Of a DNA stretch of 64,000 nucleotides, positions 1 to 7,477 are shown one piece after another (position 1 is the first letter of the stretch; the number at the start of each line of letters is the position of its first letter). The notes under the pieces were generated by a model. It worked only from the letters and a program-made list of their open reading frames with translations, was not told the origin of the DNA and did no database searches. The position numbers and the translations under genes are program-made. Origin of the DNA: Nesterenkonia muleiensis (GTDB taxonomy: Bacteria > Actinomycetota > Actinomycetes > Actinomycetales > Micrococcaceae); NCBI RefSeq assembly GCF_003600155.1, contig NZ_QWLD01000056.1, positions 1-64,000 of the forward strand, written 5' to 3'.

Positions 1-20
1 GGACCAGCTTCAGGTGTGAT

Positions 21-63
21 GGCCGGCGTCAGCCGGCCGAGAGCTGAGGCGGCTTTGCCGCCC
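21..63. other. Two GC-rich hairpins at window edge
   Basis: Two perfect inverted repeats lie just upstream of the LacI-family gene: GGCCGGC/GCCGGCC at 21-27 and 32-38 with a 4-nt loop, and GGCGGC/GCCGCC at about 49-63 with a short T-rich loop. They could be the terminator of a gene left of the window or part of the leader of the regulator gene. There is no T-run to decide between these. Confidence 0.3.
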
Positions 64-92
64 AGCGGAACCAGCACAGAAAGGAGACGCCC

Positions 93-1100
93 GTGCCGGC
101 CAAGCGCCTGCCGACGTTGGAGGATGTCGCCGCGCGCGCCGGGGTCTCCCGCGCGACCGCCTCCCGGGTGGTCAACGCCGATCCGCGGGTGGGCCGTGTG
201 GCCCGTGAGTCTGTCCAAGCCGCTATTGCCCAGCTTGGCTACCGCCCGAACCGCAATGCCCGCTCGCTGGTGCGCCAGGAGGCCGACTCCATTGCGGTGG
301 TGGTTCCTGAGGCTGAGGACAGGGTGTTCACCGACCCGTTCTTCGCCTCCGTGCTGGCGGCCATCACCCAGACCCTGGCTGATTCTCCGGTCCAGGTGCT
401 GCTGGCCATGGGGCAGCCGGGCAAGTCGCACAAGATCGAACGCTACCTGCGCGGCGGGTACACCGACGGTGCCATCGTGGTCTCGCATCACCAGGATGAT
501 CACATTTGGCAGGTCCTGCAGCAGACCAAGCTGCCCGCGGTCTATGTGGGGCGGCCGTTCGTCGGTGATGTGGGCATTCCTTACGTCGATGTCGACAACC
601 GGGCCGGTGGTGCGCTCGCGGCCCGGCATCTGGTCAGCAGCGGCCGGCGTCGCATCGGCACCATCACTGGTCCCCAGGACATGGCTGCTGGTCAGGACCG
701 TCTGGCCGGCTGGCATCAGGTGCTGGTTGAGGCGGGGATGTCCGCGGATCTGATCGAGAATGCGGACTTCTCCGCTGACTCGGGGGCGTTGGCGATGCGC
801 CGGATGCTGGACCGTGCCCCTGATGTGGATGCGGTGTTCGTGGCCAGCGACCTCATGGCGGTCTCCGCCCTTCATGAGCTTCAGCGGCTCGGGCGTCATG
901 TACCCGACGACGTCGCCGTCGTGGGGTTCGACGACACCCCGGCAGCACAGCTGACCCGTCCGGCCCTGACCACGGTGCTCAACCCGGTCACCGGGATGGC
1001 GACCACAGCGGTCCAGATGCTGCTGCGGCTCTTAGAGGACGAGGACGTCGACTCACCGGTCATCCTGGGCACCCGGCTGATCCCGCGAACCTCCGCATAG
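93..1100 (+). CDS. LacI-family transcriptional regulator
   Basis: This is a full-length (335 aa) LacI/GalR-type repressor that should bind an operator as a dimer and respond to a sugar-like ligand. Residues 7-30 (LPTLEDVAARAGVSRATASR region) form the typical N-terminal helix-turn-helix, followed by the hinge. The rest, from about residue 65, is a periplasmic-binding-protein-like effector domain, with the usual DAVFVASDLMA and DVAVVGFDD segments near the end. The GTG start at 93 is preceded by AAAGGAGA with good spacing. The regulated genes are probably left of the window, because the next gene is an unrelated YceI protein with its own ribosome binding site. The ligand cannot be predicted. Confidence 0.9.
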   Translation: MPAKRLPTLEDVAARAGVSRATASRVVNADPRVGRVARESVQAAIAQLGYRPNRNARSLVRQEADSIAVVVPEAEDRVFTDPFFASVLAAITQTLADSPVQVLLAMGQPGKSHKIERYLRGGYTDGAIVVSHHQDDHIWQVLQQTKLPAVYVGRPFVGDVGIPYVDVDNRAGGALAARHLVSSGRRRIGTITGPQDMAAGQDRLAGWHQVLVEAGMSADLIENADFSADSGALAMRRMLDRAPDVDAVFVASDLMAVSALHELQRLGRHVPDDVAVVGFDDTPAAQLTRPALTTVLNPVTGMATTAVQMLLRLLEDEDVDSPVILGTRLIPRTSA

Positions 1101-1308
1101 CTGCAGGGACCGCTGGACGGGTATTCGATGGTTCGGCGGCCGTATATGGAGGGACGAATCGCGGGCAAACAGCAGGTGCTACTTCAATTTTGAAATATAT
1201 CTGGGGTATGGTGATGTTGCATCAGTCATGCCGCACGGAGGCAGTGCCCCGAGGCGGTGCAAGAACGCGATGATTCGCACCCACCCATCACTCAAGGAGC
1301 ATTTCACC

Positions 1309-1848
1309 ATGGCAGTTACTCTTACCCCCGGTACTTGGACCCTGGACGCCGGCCACTCGGAGCTCGGCCTGTCTGTGCGGCACGCCGGCATCTCCAAGGT
1401 TCGCGCCATCTTCGAGGAGGCCACCGGCACTCTGAAGGTGTCCGAGGACGGCACCACTGATGTCAACGGATCAGTCAAGGCCGCCTCCTTCAACTCCAAG
1501 AACGACGACCGCGACGCCCACGTCCGTGGCGAAGATTTCCTGGACGCCGAGCAGTACCCGGAGTTGACCTTCGTGTCCACCGGCGTGAAACCCTCCGGCG
1601 AGACCTTCGACCTGACCGGTGAGCTGACCATCCGCGGTGTCTCCAAGAATGTCACCTTCGAGGTCGAGTTCGGCGGCCAGGCCGTTGATCCGTTCGGCGC
1701 CACTCGCGCCGGCTTCTCGGCGACCACCTCCATCTCCCGCAAGGACTTCGGCCTGACCTGGAACGCCGCGCTGGAGGCCGGCGGTGTGCTGGTCTCCGAC
1801 ACCGTAAAGATCGAGCTCGATGTCGCCTTCGTTCATCAGGGCGAGTAA
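1309..1848 (+). CDS. YceI family protein
   Basis: The gene encodes 179 aa of the YceI lipocalin-like family, beta-barrel proteins that bind long isoprenoid-type lipids. The protein opens with the usual TWTLDAGHSELGLSVRHAGISKVRA region and has the family's ISFSL-like ranges, including RGVSKNVTFEVEF and DFGLTWN near the C terminus. There is no signal peptide, so it is predicted cytoplasmic, as is common for actinobacterial YceI. The start at 1309 is chosen because AAGGAG sits 8 nt upstream; the reading frame is open further upstream to 1228 but without a good ribosome site. It appears monocistronic and ends at a strong hairpin. Confidence 0.9.
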   Translation: MAVTLTPGTWTLDAGHSELGLSVRHAGISKVRAIFEEATGTLKVSEDGTTDVNGSVKAASFNSKNDDRDAHVRGEDFLDAEQYPELTFVSTGVKPSGETFDLTGELTIRGVSKNVTFEVEFGGQAVDPFGATRAGFSATTSISRKDFGLTWNAALEAGGVLVSDTVKIELDVAFVHQGE

Positions 1849-1901
1849 CCCCTGGACAACGACGCCGCCGTCACCTCACCACTGAGCTGACGGTTCGCAC
1901 C

Positions 1902-1944
1902 GAGGCCCCCGGACAGGATCACTACCGCCCTGCCCGGGGGCCTC
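1902..1944. terminator. Bidirectional hairpin terminator
   Basis: A perfect 11-bp inverted repeat (GAGGCCCCCGG at 1902-1912, CCGGGGGCCTC at 1934-1944) with a 21-nt loop lies between two convergent genes, and a pyrimidine-rich TCTGTCTC follows. The position and symmetry fit a terminator serving both YceI (plus) and the DUF4143 ATPase (minus). Confidence 0.75.
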
Positions 1945-1986
1945 TCTGTCTCTGGTGCCGCTGTCCCTGGTGTCGGTCTGGTGCGG

Positions 1987-3261
1987 CTACGGTCCCAACA
2001 TCGCCAGCGGCACCACGCCGATTCCGTCTTCGCGCCGATAAGCCCCCTGGCCGGTGGTGATGAGGAGCGCATCAGTCAAGCGCGCCCCCAGCTGGGCTCG
2101 AAGCCATTTAAGGTGTTTGAAGTCCTTGTTCTCTGGCACTGCGGTGGCTTTGATCTCAATGGCAACCAGGCTTTCGTCATGACCCTCGATGATCAGGTCG
2201 ACCTCATGGTCGCCGTTGCGTGTTCGCATATGCCGCACCTCGGCCTCGACGGCCTGAGCCGCCACGCGGATGCATAGGGTAGCAAATGACTCAAAGAAGT
2301 TGCCGAGAAGGCTTCCACGTGGTGGATTGATTCCATGTTGACCCCGTAGGAGTTTCTCAGGTGTGAGCTGGAGCAGCTGCGCAGCGAGTGCCGGGTCCGC
2401 CAGGTGATGTTTTGGGCCAGTGTAGAGTCGATCGATGGGAATCCCGCGTGGATGCCACGCGTCAACGGGATCTACAATCCAGATTTGACGGAGCAGATCG
2501 CGGTATTTGTCGAGTGTGTCACGGGCTGGGGGGTCCGAATCCCCGGGGGTGGCTTGATCGATGATGGTCTTATAGCTGGCCGTCGTTGCTGAACTGAGTG
2601 CATAGCTTCGTAACCAGTCGAGGAGGACCTCCCGGCGTCGCACGGTTTCGCCGAGTTCAGGAATATCCCGGTCGACGATGTTGTGTAGGTATGAGGAGAG
2701 ATCCTTGCGTCGGTTCCGTTCCGGCGAGGATCGAATATCGGGAAAGCCAGACCGGCAAAGCTCCTGGATATAGTCGCGCAGAGTGAGGGTGGAACGTCCG
2801 GAAAGGCTTGCTGGAGGTTCGTAGAGGAGCTTTCGGAGACTGACTACCGGTTCGCTCACGCCTCGTTCGGAGAGTGTCATGGGGCGCATGCGCATGCGGA
2901 TGATTCGGCCAGCTCCGCTGTGAGCTGTGGTTCCGGGGGAAGGGCTGGCGCTGCCTGTCAGTAGATACTTACCCTCGCGTGTCGGAGCTGCATCTACGGC
3001 TCGCCGAACGGCATCCCAGACAGCCGGTACATTCTGCCATTCGTCGATCAGCGTGGGAGTGGGTTCGTTGAAGATGGCGTCGAAGGGGTCAGCGCCTACG
3101 AGTTCTCTGGTGGCGGGGTTGTCCAGGGCGAGAACGTTCTTGACGCGTTGGTGCGCTGTGGTGGTCTTCCCCACGAACTTTGGGCCGTCTAGTGCGATGG
3201 CAGGAGTGCTGGGAAACAGCTCGTCGAGCTCGTCGTCGACGGTTCGCCTCATATACGCCAT
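1987..3261 (-). CDS. AAA ATPase with DUF4143-type C terminus
   Basis: The gene encodes 424 aa of the common ATP-binding family with an AAA_14-like N terminus and a DUF4143 C terminus. A P-loop variant GPKFVGKTTT is at about residues 25-34. TLIDEWQNVP at about 90-100 is the Walker B region, LLTGSASP follows as the sensor, and the C-terminal part (about 330-410) carries the nuclease-like VDLIIEG...AIEIKA segment. The D and the ExK of that segment are what a PD-(D/E)xK-like fold would show. Cellular roles in this family are poorly established; many members look like accessory or defence genes. It stands alone, with an AT-rich upstream region that contrasts with its neighbours and suggests acquisition by transfer. 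Confidence 0.85.
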   Translation of the reverse strand: MAYMRRTVDDELDELFPSTPAIALDGPKFVGKTTTAHQRVKNVLALDNPATRELVGADPFDAIFNEPTPTLIDEWQNVPAVWDAVRRAVDAAPTREGKYLLTGSASPSPGTTAHSGAGRIIRMRMRPMTLSERGVSEPVVSLRKLLYEPPASLSGRSTLTLRDYIQELCRSGFPDIRSSPERNRRKDLSSYLHNIVDRDIPELGETVRRREVLLDWLRSYALSSATTASYKTIIDQATPGDSDPPARDTLDKYRDLLRQIWIVDPVDAWHPRGIPIDRLYTGPKHHLADPALAAQLLQLTPEKLLRGQHGINPPRGSLLGNFFESFATLCIRVAAQAVEAEVRHMRTRNGDHEVDLIIEGHDESLVAIEIKATAVPENKDFKHLKWLRAQLGARLTDALLITTGQGAYRREDGIGVVPLAMLGP

Positions 3262-3272
3262 AGAGAGACCTC

Positions 3273-3297
3273 GCTATTCGGAGGATAGCAGCATCCT
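3273..3297. promoter_or_regulatory. Nested inverted repeats upstream of the ATPase gene
   Basis: GCTAT/ATAGC (3273-3277, 3285-3289) and AGGAT/ATCCT (3282-3286, 3293-3297) overlap in an AT-rich stretch directly upstream of the minus-strand ATPase start. This could be an operator or promoter region. The arms are short, so the call is weak. Confidence 0.3.
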
Positions 3298-3502
3298 AAA
3301 CCTGATGTTAGCAGTATTCCTATTAGGACGATAGCAGGTTTTAAAGATGCCAGAAGGAGGCGTAGGAAGAGGCGGCGAACGTTGCCGAAAAGGGGTCGGT
3401 CTCCTCCCGAGATGTTCTCTGGATTGCGCAGAATGGCAATCCGCAGCCGATGCGGGTGTGAGCAGTCTGCATGGTCGATATCCTGGACGGATGCTCGGAC
3501 AG

Positions 3503-4096
3503 ATGGTGATCAGAGAAGCGGAAGCCGGCGATGCGGAGCGGATTGGGCTCGCGCATTCGATCGCCGCGAATGAGGCTTACGGACATTACTTCCCGTCAGA
3601 GTGGATGGCTGAGCGCAATACCCCTGCCAAGCGCGCTGAGCAGTGGACCCAGACGTTGCGGGACTACGTTTCGGGCATCTCGGGCGTTGTGCCGTCGTCG
3701 GCGGCCTTATCGGATGGGTACTGCGGAGGCTTGAGTGGACAGAGCAGCGAATGCGGCGCGACCACGAGCACGGGGCAGCCGCAGCGGATTCTTCTTGCAG
3801 AGGACGGCGACCGTGTGCTCGGGTTCGGCATCTTCGGCGCCGCCCGGGAGGATGACGCCCCTTTCCCGCATGAACTGCACCGGCTCTACGTGCTCGCGCA
3901 GACCTACGGAACCGGGTTGGCACACAGGCTGCTGACCGCCGTGCACCCGGAGCGGACGCCGTCGTACCTGTGGGTTATGCAGGCCAACACCCGTGCCATC
4001 GCGTTCTACCGCAAGCACGGATTCGAGCCCGACGGCGCGGTGGAGCATTTGGTCACTATCGCCAATCTTCCCAAGATCCGGATGGTGCGCCCATAG
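3503..4096 (+). CDS. GNAT-family N-acetyltransferase (paralogue 1)
   Basis: This encodes about 198 aa of the GNAT fold (acetyl-CoA-dependent acyl transfer, substrate unknown). It starts MVIREAEAGDAERI (beta-1), and carries LYVLAQTYGTGLAHRLL (acetyl-CoA loop, Q/RxxGxG/A type) and a C-terminal AIAFYRKHGFEPDGA motif. Compared with the relative at 5381-5893 it has an extra, low-complexity Ser/Gly/Thr segment of about 25 residues before the core strand. The start at 3503 is inferred from homology; 3491 is an alternative ATG and the frame is open back to 3347. Upstream ribosome binding signals are weak. Confidence 0.75.
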   Translation: MVIREAEAGDAERIGLAHSIAANEAYGHYFPSEWMAERNTPAKRAEQWTQTLRDYVSGISGVVPSSAALSDGYCGGLSGQSSECGATTSTGQPQRILLAEDGDRVLGFGIFGAAREDDAPFPHELHRLYVLAQTYGTGLAHRLLTAVHPERTPSYLWVMQANTRAIAFYRKHGFEPDGAVEHLVTIANLPKIRMVRP

Positions 4097-4104
4097 CAAC
4101 ACGG

Positions 4105-4127
4105 ACAACGGTGAGATAAACTGTTGT
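4105..4127. promoter_or_regulatory. Candidate TA operator
   Basis: ACAAC (4105-4109) and GTTGT (4123-4127) form an inverted repeat (extended arms match 6 of 7) just upstream of the RES toxin-antitoxin operon, within the expected promoter. Antitoxins of this family repress their own promoter, so this is the natural site to test. Confidence 0.4.
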
Positions 4128-4152
4128 ATGCGTAGGTTCAGGAGGTGGTGAG

Positions 4153-4698
4153 ATGACGACGACCGTCGAGATCCCGGTGCCGGAGAACATGAGCCCGGAG
4201 GAAGCACGGCACCTGGCTGAGGATCTGCTCCAGCGTCGGTCTGCGTTCGCAGATTTCGCGCGGGATGTGGAGTTGAAGCCTGACCTCGTCCACCCTTCGG
4301 TGGCGTGGCACGTGGTGGCGGTGGACCACATGTGGCGCAAACTCATCGATAAGTACGGGGTCTACACCTCTGCAGATATTGCACGGTTGCGCGGAGCCAA
4401 CCCGCAGAACCGTTCGGTGGCGACCAATCTGGCCAAGCGGGAGAACATCCTCAGCTTCACCCGCGCCGGTAAGAAGCTCTATCCCCGTTTCCAGTTCAAG
4501 GGAGACCGTGCGCATCCTGAGTGGAAACACATTGTGGAACCTCTGCTCAATGCGGGGTGGGATTCCCAGGATATTCTGCTCTGGTTGACCGGACCCAATG
4601 GGGCGATCGACGGCCGGGAGCCTGCTGAACTTATTGGAACCGATGAGGTGAACAAGGTCATCACCGATGCTGAGGATGAGGCGAAGGGGATCTGGTGA
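4153..4698 (+). CDS. MbcA/ParS/Xre-type antitoxin
   Basis: This is the probable antitoxin (181 aa) for the RES toxin that follows. The C-terminal part (about residues 123-165) contains EWKHIVEPLLNAGW followed by LLWLTGPNGAIDGREPAELI, the arrangement of the DUF2384 antitoxin C-terminal (toxin-binding) domain, with the typical WL..PN..L.GR.P.EL pattern. The middle part (about 65-100, YTSADIARLRGANPQNRS) looks like a DNA-binding helical region. An AGGAGGT site lies about 10 nt before the ATG. The stop overlaps the toxin start (GTGA), so the two are translationally coupled. Confidence 0.8.
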   Translation: MTTTVEIPVPENMSPEEARHLAEDLLQRRSAFADFARDVELKPDLVHPSVAWHVVAVDHMWRKLIDKYGVYTSADIARLRGANPQNRSVATNLAKRENILSFTRAGKKLYPRFQFKGDRAHPEWKHIVEPLLNAGWDSQDILLWLTGPNGAIDGREPAELIGTDEVNKVITDAEDEAKGIW

Positions 4699-5339
4699 CC
4701 TGGCCAGAACCCGGTGCTGACTTCACTCCACTGACAGAGACGTTGCCGACTGGCTCGCTGCTCTTCCGGGTGCATAGTGCTCAGTTTCCCGACGGCACCC
4801 TCAATGACGGCACTGCGTTCAATCCCGGATATGGACGGAGCGCACGGTTCTCGTTCTTCGGCGAGCCGACAGTGCCGGTGCTCTATGCTGCGACGAGTCC
4901 TGAGGTGGCGGTGCACGAGACTATCCTGCGGAACGCCGAGCCCGGAAGCGCGCTGGTGCCGGTGGCCTGGAGAAACCAGATGCTGTCGGTGATCGAGGTG
5001 CGTGAAGACGTGCAGCTGGCCGCTTTTCACGGGGCAGGGCTACGGCGTCTTGGACTGTTTCCCCGCGACCTGACCGATACGCCTAAAAAGGCTTACCCCT
5101 CCACGGTGAAGTGGGCGGAGGCTGCATGGCAGAAAGGCTTGGGCGGTGTGGTCTATATGCCTCGGCACTTCAACTCGGCCACAGCATTCTGTCTCTTCGG
5201 CGATCGAGTATCTGACGAGGCGCTCTCAGTGCATAAGAAGCATCCTGCATCCCGTCTGTTCGATACCTCAGACGATGTGGTGTGGCTGGCGGAGGTCGCA
5301 CGAGCGGTGAATGTCCGGCTCCGCAGTTTCGACTGGTGA
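4695..5339 (+). CDS. RES-domain toxin (NAD+ phosphorylase family)
   Basis: The gene encodes a 214-aa RES-domain protein. Characterised RES toxins (such as mycobacterial MbcT) degrade NAD+ by phosphorolysis or hydrolysis. The family residues are present: Arg in LLFRVH (R25), Tyr in LYAA (Y64), Glu in VAVHETIL (E75) and Ser in RHFNSATAFCLFG (S161). The toxin starts with GTG inside the antitoxin stop, as expected for a toxin-antitoxin pair. All catalytic positions are intact, unlike the relic at 8023-8418, which aligns with its C-terminal half. Confidence 0.88.
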   Translation: MTWPEPGADFTPLTETLPTGSLLFRVHSAQFPDGTLNDGTAFNPGYGRSARFSFFGEPTVPVLYAATSPEVAVHETILRNAEPGSALVPVAWRNQMLSVIEVREDVQLAAFHGAGLRRLGLFPRDLTDTPKKAYPSTVKWAEAAWQKGLGGVVYMPRHFNSATAFCLFGDRVSDEALSVHKKHPASRLFDTSDDVVWLAEVARAVNVRLRSFDW

Positions 5340-5380
5340 ACGCTCGCGCACGCTCCCGCGCAGCCGCGTAAGGTAGCTGC

Positions 5381-5893
5381 ATGAGCGGGGACTATACGAT
5401 CCGGCATCCGCGGATGGATGAGGCCAAAGAGCTGGCGTGCGTGCATGTCAAAGCCTGGGAGCAGGCGTATTCCGGGATCCTGCCCGAGGCGTTCTGGAAC
5501 GAGCAGGCGTATGAGCGGCGCATCGAGTCCTGGCGGCAGATGCTGGCCGACCCTGCGCACCGGGCACGTACCCGGGTCACTGAGGCCGACGGCGAGGTGG
5601 TCGGCATCGCCCAGATCGGCCCACCGCGCGAGGATGACATCGATGTCGACCACGAGCTGTACATGATCTACCTGCTGGCCGCGCACCACGGCTCTGGGGC
5701 GGCTGCGGAGATGCTCACTGAGTTGCTCAATGACAAGGCGGCCTCGCTGTGGGTGTTCAAGGACAATCCGCGTGCGGTGCGCTTCTACCGCAAGCACGGG
5801 TTCGAGCCCGACGGTGCTGAGAAGGACCTCGGCGAGGAGGAGAACGACCCTAGCCTGCAGGGTGTTCTGGAGATCCGCATGGTGCGTGGGTAA
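5381..5893 (+). CDS. GNAT-family N-acetyltransferase (paralogue 2)
   Basis: This encodes 170 aa with a standard GNAT fold: YTIRHPRMDEAKELACVHVKAWEQAY at the N terminus, LYMIYLLAAHHGSGAAAEML as the acetyl-CoA loop, and AVRFYRKHGFEPDGA near the end. The ending (FYRKHGFEPDGA followed by IRMVR) is shared with the protein at 3503-4096, so the two are paralogues separated by the RES toxin-antitoxin pair. The stop overlaps the mutM start (TAATG), suggesting co-translation. The substrate is unknown. Confidence 0.85.
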   Translation: MSGDYTIRHPRMDEAKELACVHVKAWEQAYSGILPEAFWNEQAYERRIESWRQMLADPAHRARTRVTEADGEVVGIAQIGPPREDDIDVDHELYMIYLLAAHHGSGAAAEMLTELLNDKAASLWVFKDNPRAVRFYRKHGFEPDGAEKDLGEEENDPSLQGVLEIRMVRG

Positions 5894-6786
5894 TGCCTGA
5901 ACTGCCTGAAGTCGAAGTGGTGCGCCGCGGCGTCGAGCGCTGGGCCGCCGGGCGTCGCGTCGAGCGTGTGCAGGTCTATGACCCGCGGAGCCTGCGGCGG
6001 TTTGCAGAAGGGCCGGAGGCGTTCCAGCGTCAGCTGACCGGCTCCGTGCTCGGAGTCCCGGAGCGGCGCGGCAAGTACCTCTGGATTCCGCTGGAACAGC
6101 ACGACGACGCCGATCCTCCCCCGGCGCTGCTGATCCACCTGGGCATGAGCGGTCAGGTGCTGATCGAGGACGACGACGCCCCGGCTGAGAAGCATCTGAA
6201 GATCACCCTGGCGCTGAGCGCTAGGGCAGAGAAGGCGCGACTTCCCTCCCACCTCAGATTCATTGACCAGCGGATCTTCGGCGGGATGCAGCTCTCCCCT
6301 TTGGTCACCGGGATAGCGGGCAGGCAGGTCCCGCAGGCGGCGGCGCATATCGCCCCCGACCCGCTGGAGCCGGCTGTGACTGAGGAATGGCTGTTCAGAA
6401 CCCTGCGCCGTCGTCGTACTGGGCTGAAGCGGGCGCTGCTGGACCAGACGCTGATCTCCGGGGTGGGCAACATCTACGCCGATGAGGCGCTGTGGCGGGC
6501 GAAGCTGCACTACGCCCGGCGGGCCGAGACGGTGACCCGTGCCGAGGCTATGCGGCTGCTGGAAGCGCTGCGCGAGGTGATGGAGGCCGCGCTCGCCGCC
6601 GGAGGGACCAGCTTCGATGCGCTCTACGTGAACGTCAACGGCGCCTCCGGGTACTTCAGCAGGTTGTTACGTTCATATGGCAGGGCTGGCCAACCGTGTC
6701 TACGCTGCGGGACATTGATCGTGCGAGAGAAGTTCATGAACAGGTCGTCGTACTTCTGCCCGAAGTGCCAGCGACCGCCTCGCTGA
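5893..6786 (+). CDS. mutM: Formamidopyrimidine-DNA glycosylase
   Basis: MutM/Fpg removes oxidised purines such as 8-oxoguanine and nicks the strand by beta/delta-elimination. The 297-aa product begins MPELPEVEVV, giving the catalytic Pro2 and Glu3 after Met removal. It has the lysine in RRGKYLW, the NIYADEALW helix region of the helix-two-turn-helix, and a complete C-terminal zinc finger CLRC...CPKC. All key residues are present. In most actinobacteria mutM lies near rnc or smc; here it sits next to a GNAT gene and toxin-antitoxin loci, so this may be an additional Fpg-family copy. Confidence 0.92.
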   Translation: MPELPEVEVVRRGVERWAAGRRVERVQVYDPRSLRRFAEGPEAFQRQLTGSVLGVPERRGKYLWIPLEQHDDADPPPALLIHLGMSGQVLIEDDDAPAEKHLKITLALSARAEKARLPSHLRFIDQRIFGGMQLSPLVTGIAGRQVPQAAAHIAPDPLEPAVTEEWLFRTLRRRRTGLKRALLDQTLISGVGNIYADEALWRAKLHYARRAETVTRAEAMRLLEALREVMEAALAAGGTSFDALYVNVNGASGYFSRLLRSYGRAGQPCLRCGTLIVREKFMNRSSYFCPKCQRPPR

Positions 6787-6896
6787 ACAGAACAGCGCCC
6801 CACCATCAATTCACTTCACGCCGGTCTCCGCGCTGGAAGTCCACCGTGCCCTCCGGGCGGTGAAATAGCGCTCTATCCCCTGAGGCAGAGTAGGCG

Positions 6897-6918
6897 TATA
6901 CTTTTGACTACACGTAGT
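6897..6918 (+). promoter_or_regulatory. relBE-like promoter and operator
   Basis: A -10-like TATACT at 6897-6902 is followed immediately by ACTAC-AC-GTAGT (6907-6918), a 5-bp inverted repeat placed where a bound antitoxin would block RNA polymerase. The 11-mer CTACACGTAGT (6908-6918) is repeated exactly at 22238-22248, upstream of another toxin-antitoxin operon. Confidence 0.5.
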
Positions 6919-6935
6919 GCATAGGAGGAATCATC

Positions 6936-7214
6936 ATGGCCAATGCTGCCGTCCCTACATCGCTTCGGCTGCCTGCCGACGTGGACGCACGCCTGGAGAA
7001 GCTGGCCGCTGAGACCAAGCGGTCCAAGTCCTTCTACCTGCGCGAGCTGGTGACCTCCGGCCTGGACCGCCTGGAGTGGGAGTACTCCATCGCCAAGCGC
7101 TCCGAGGACATCCGCGCCGGACGCCGCAAGACCGTCTCTCTGGATGAGGTGGAGCGCGACCTGGGACTCCAGGATGAGCCGGTGGACATGAGCATCCTGG
7201 ATGAGATCGAGTGA
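6936..7214 (+). CDS. Ribbon-helix-helix (RelB-like) antitoxin
   Basis: This is a 92-aa putative antitoxin. The N-terminal SLRLPADVDARLEKLAAETKRSKSFYLRELV is a ribbon-helix-helix DNA-binding unit, and the acidic C-terminal tail (QDEPVDMSILDEIE) would be the toxin-neutralising part. AGGAGG lies 7-8 nt upstream. It overlaps the RelE-like gene by 4 nt. Confidence 0.85.
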   Translation: MANAAVPTSLRLPADVDARLEKLAAETKRSKSFYLRELVTSGLDRLEWEYSIAKRSEDIRAGRRKTVSLDEVERDLGLQDEPVDMSILDEIE

Positions 7215-7477
7215 GCTGGACGGTAGAGCTCGACCCCGCCGCACAGCGCAAGCTCCGCAAGCTCGACCCCCAAGTAGCCCGCCGTCTCCGCTCAGCCCTG
7301 CGGGCCCTTTCCTCACTGGATGACCCGCGAGTCCGCGGCAAAGCCCTGACCGGAAACCTGGCCGGTCACTGGCGCTACCGAGTTGGTGACTACCGCATCG
7401 TCTGCGACATCCAAGACGAAAAGCTGGTCATCGTCGCCTTGGATCTGGGGCACCGCCGCAACATTTACGACGACTAG
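7211..7477 (+). CDS. RelE/ParE-type toxin
   Basis: This encodes an 88-aa protein of the RelE superfamily: WTVELDPAAQRKLRKLD at the N terminus, RVRGKALTGNLAGHWRYRVGDYRIVCDI in the core, and a C-terminal LDLGHRRNIYDD (the HRxxIYD motif typical of RelE mRNA interferases acting on the ribosome). The catalytic-type Arg and Tyr residues of that region are kept. The GTG start overlaps the antitoxin stop. Directly after its stop the sequence is coding-like in another frame (the truncated synthetase relic), so the pair appears to have landed in an existing gene. Confidence 0.88.
   Translation: MSWTVELDPAAQRKLRKLDPQVARRLRSALRALSSLDDPRVRGKALTGNLAGHWRYRVGDYRIVCDIQDEKLVIVALDLGHRRNIYDD

Noticed and set aside
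16-753. 245-aa open frame overlapping the LacI-family gene
   Set aside because: It is an alternative-frame shadow of the regulator, Arg/Pro/Trp-rich without domain features; the LacI frame has a ribosome site and full homology.
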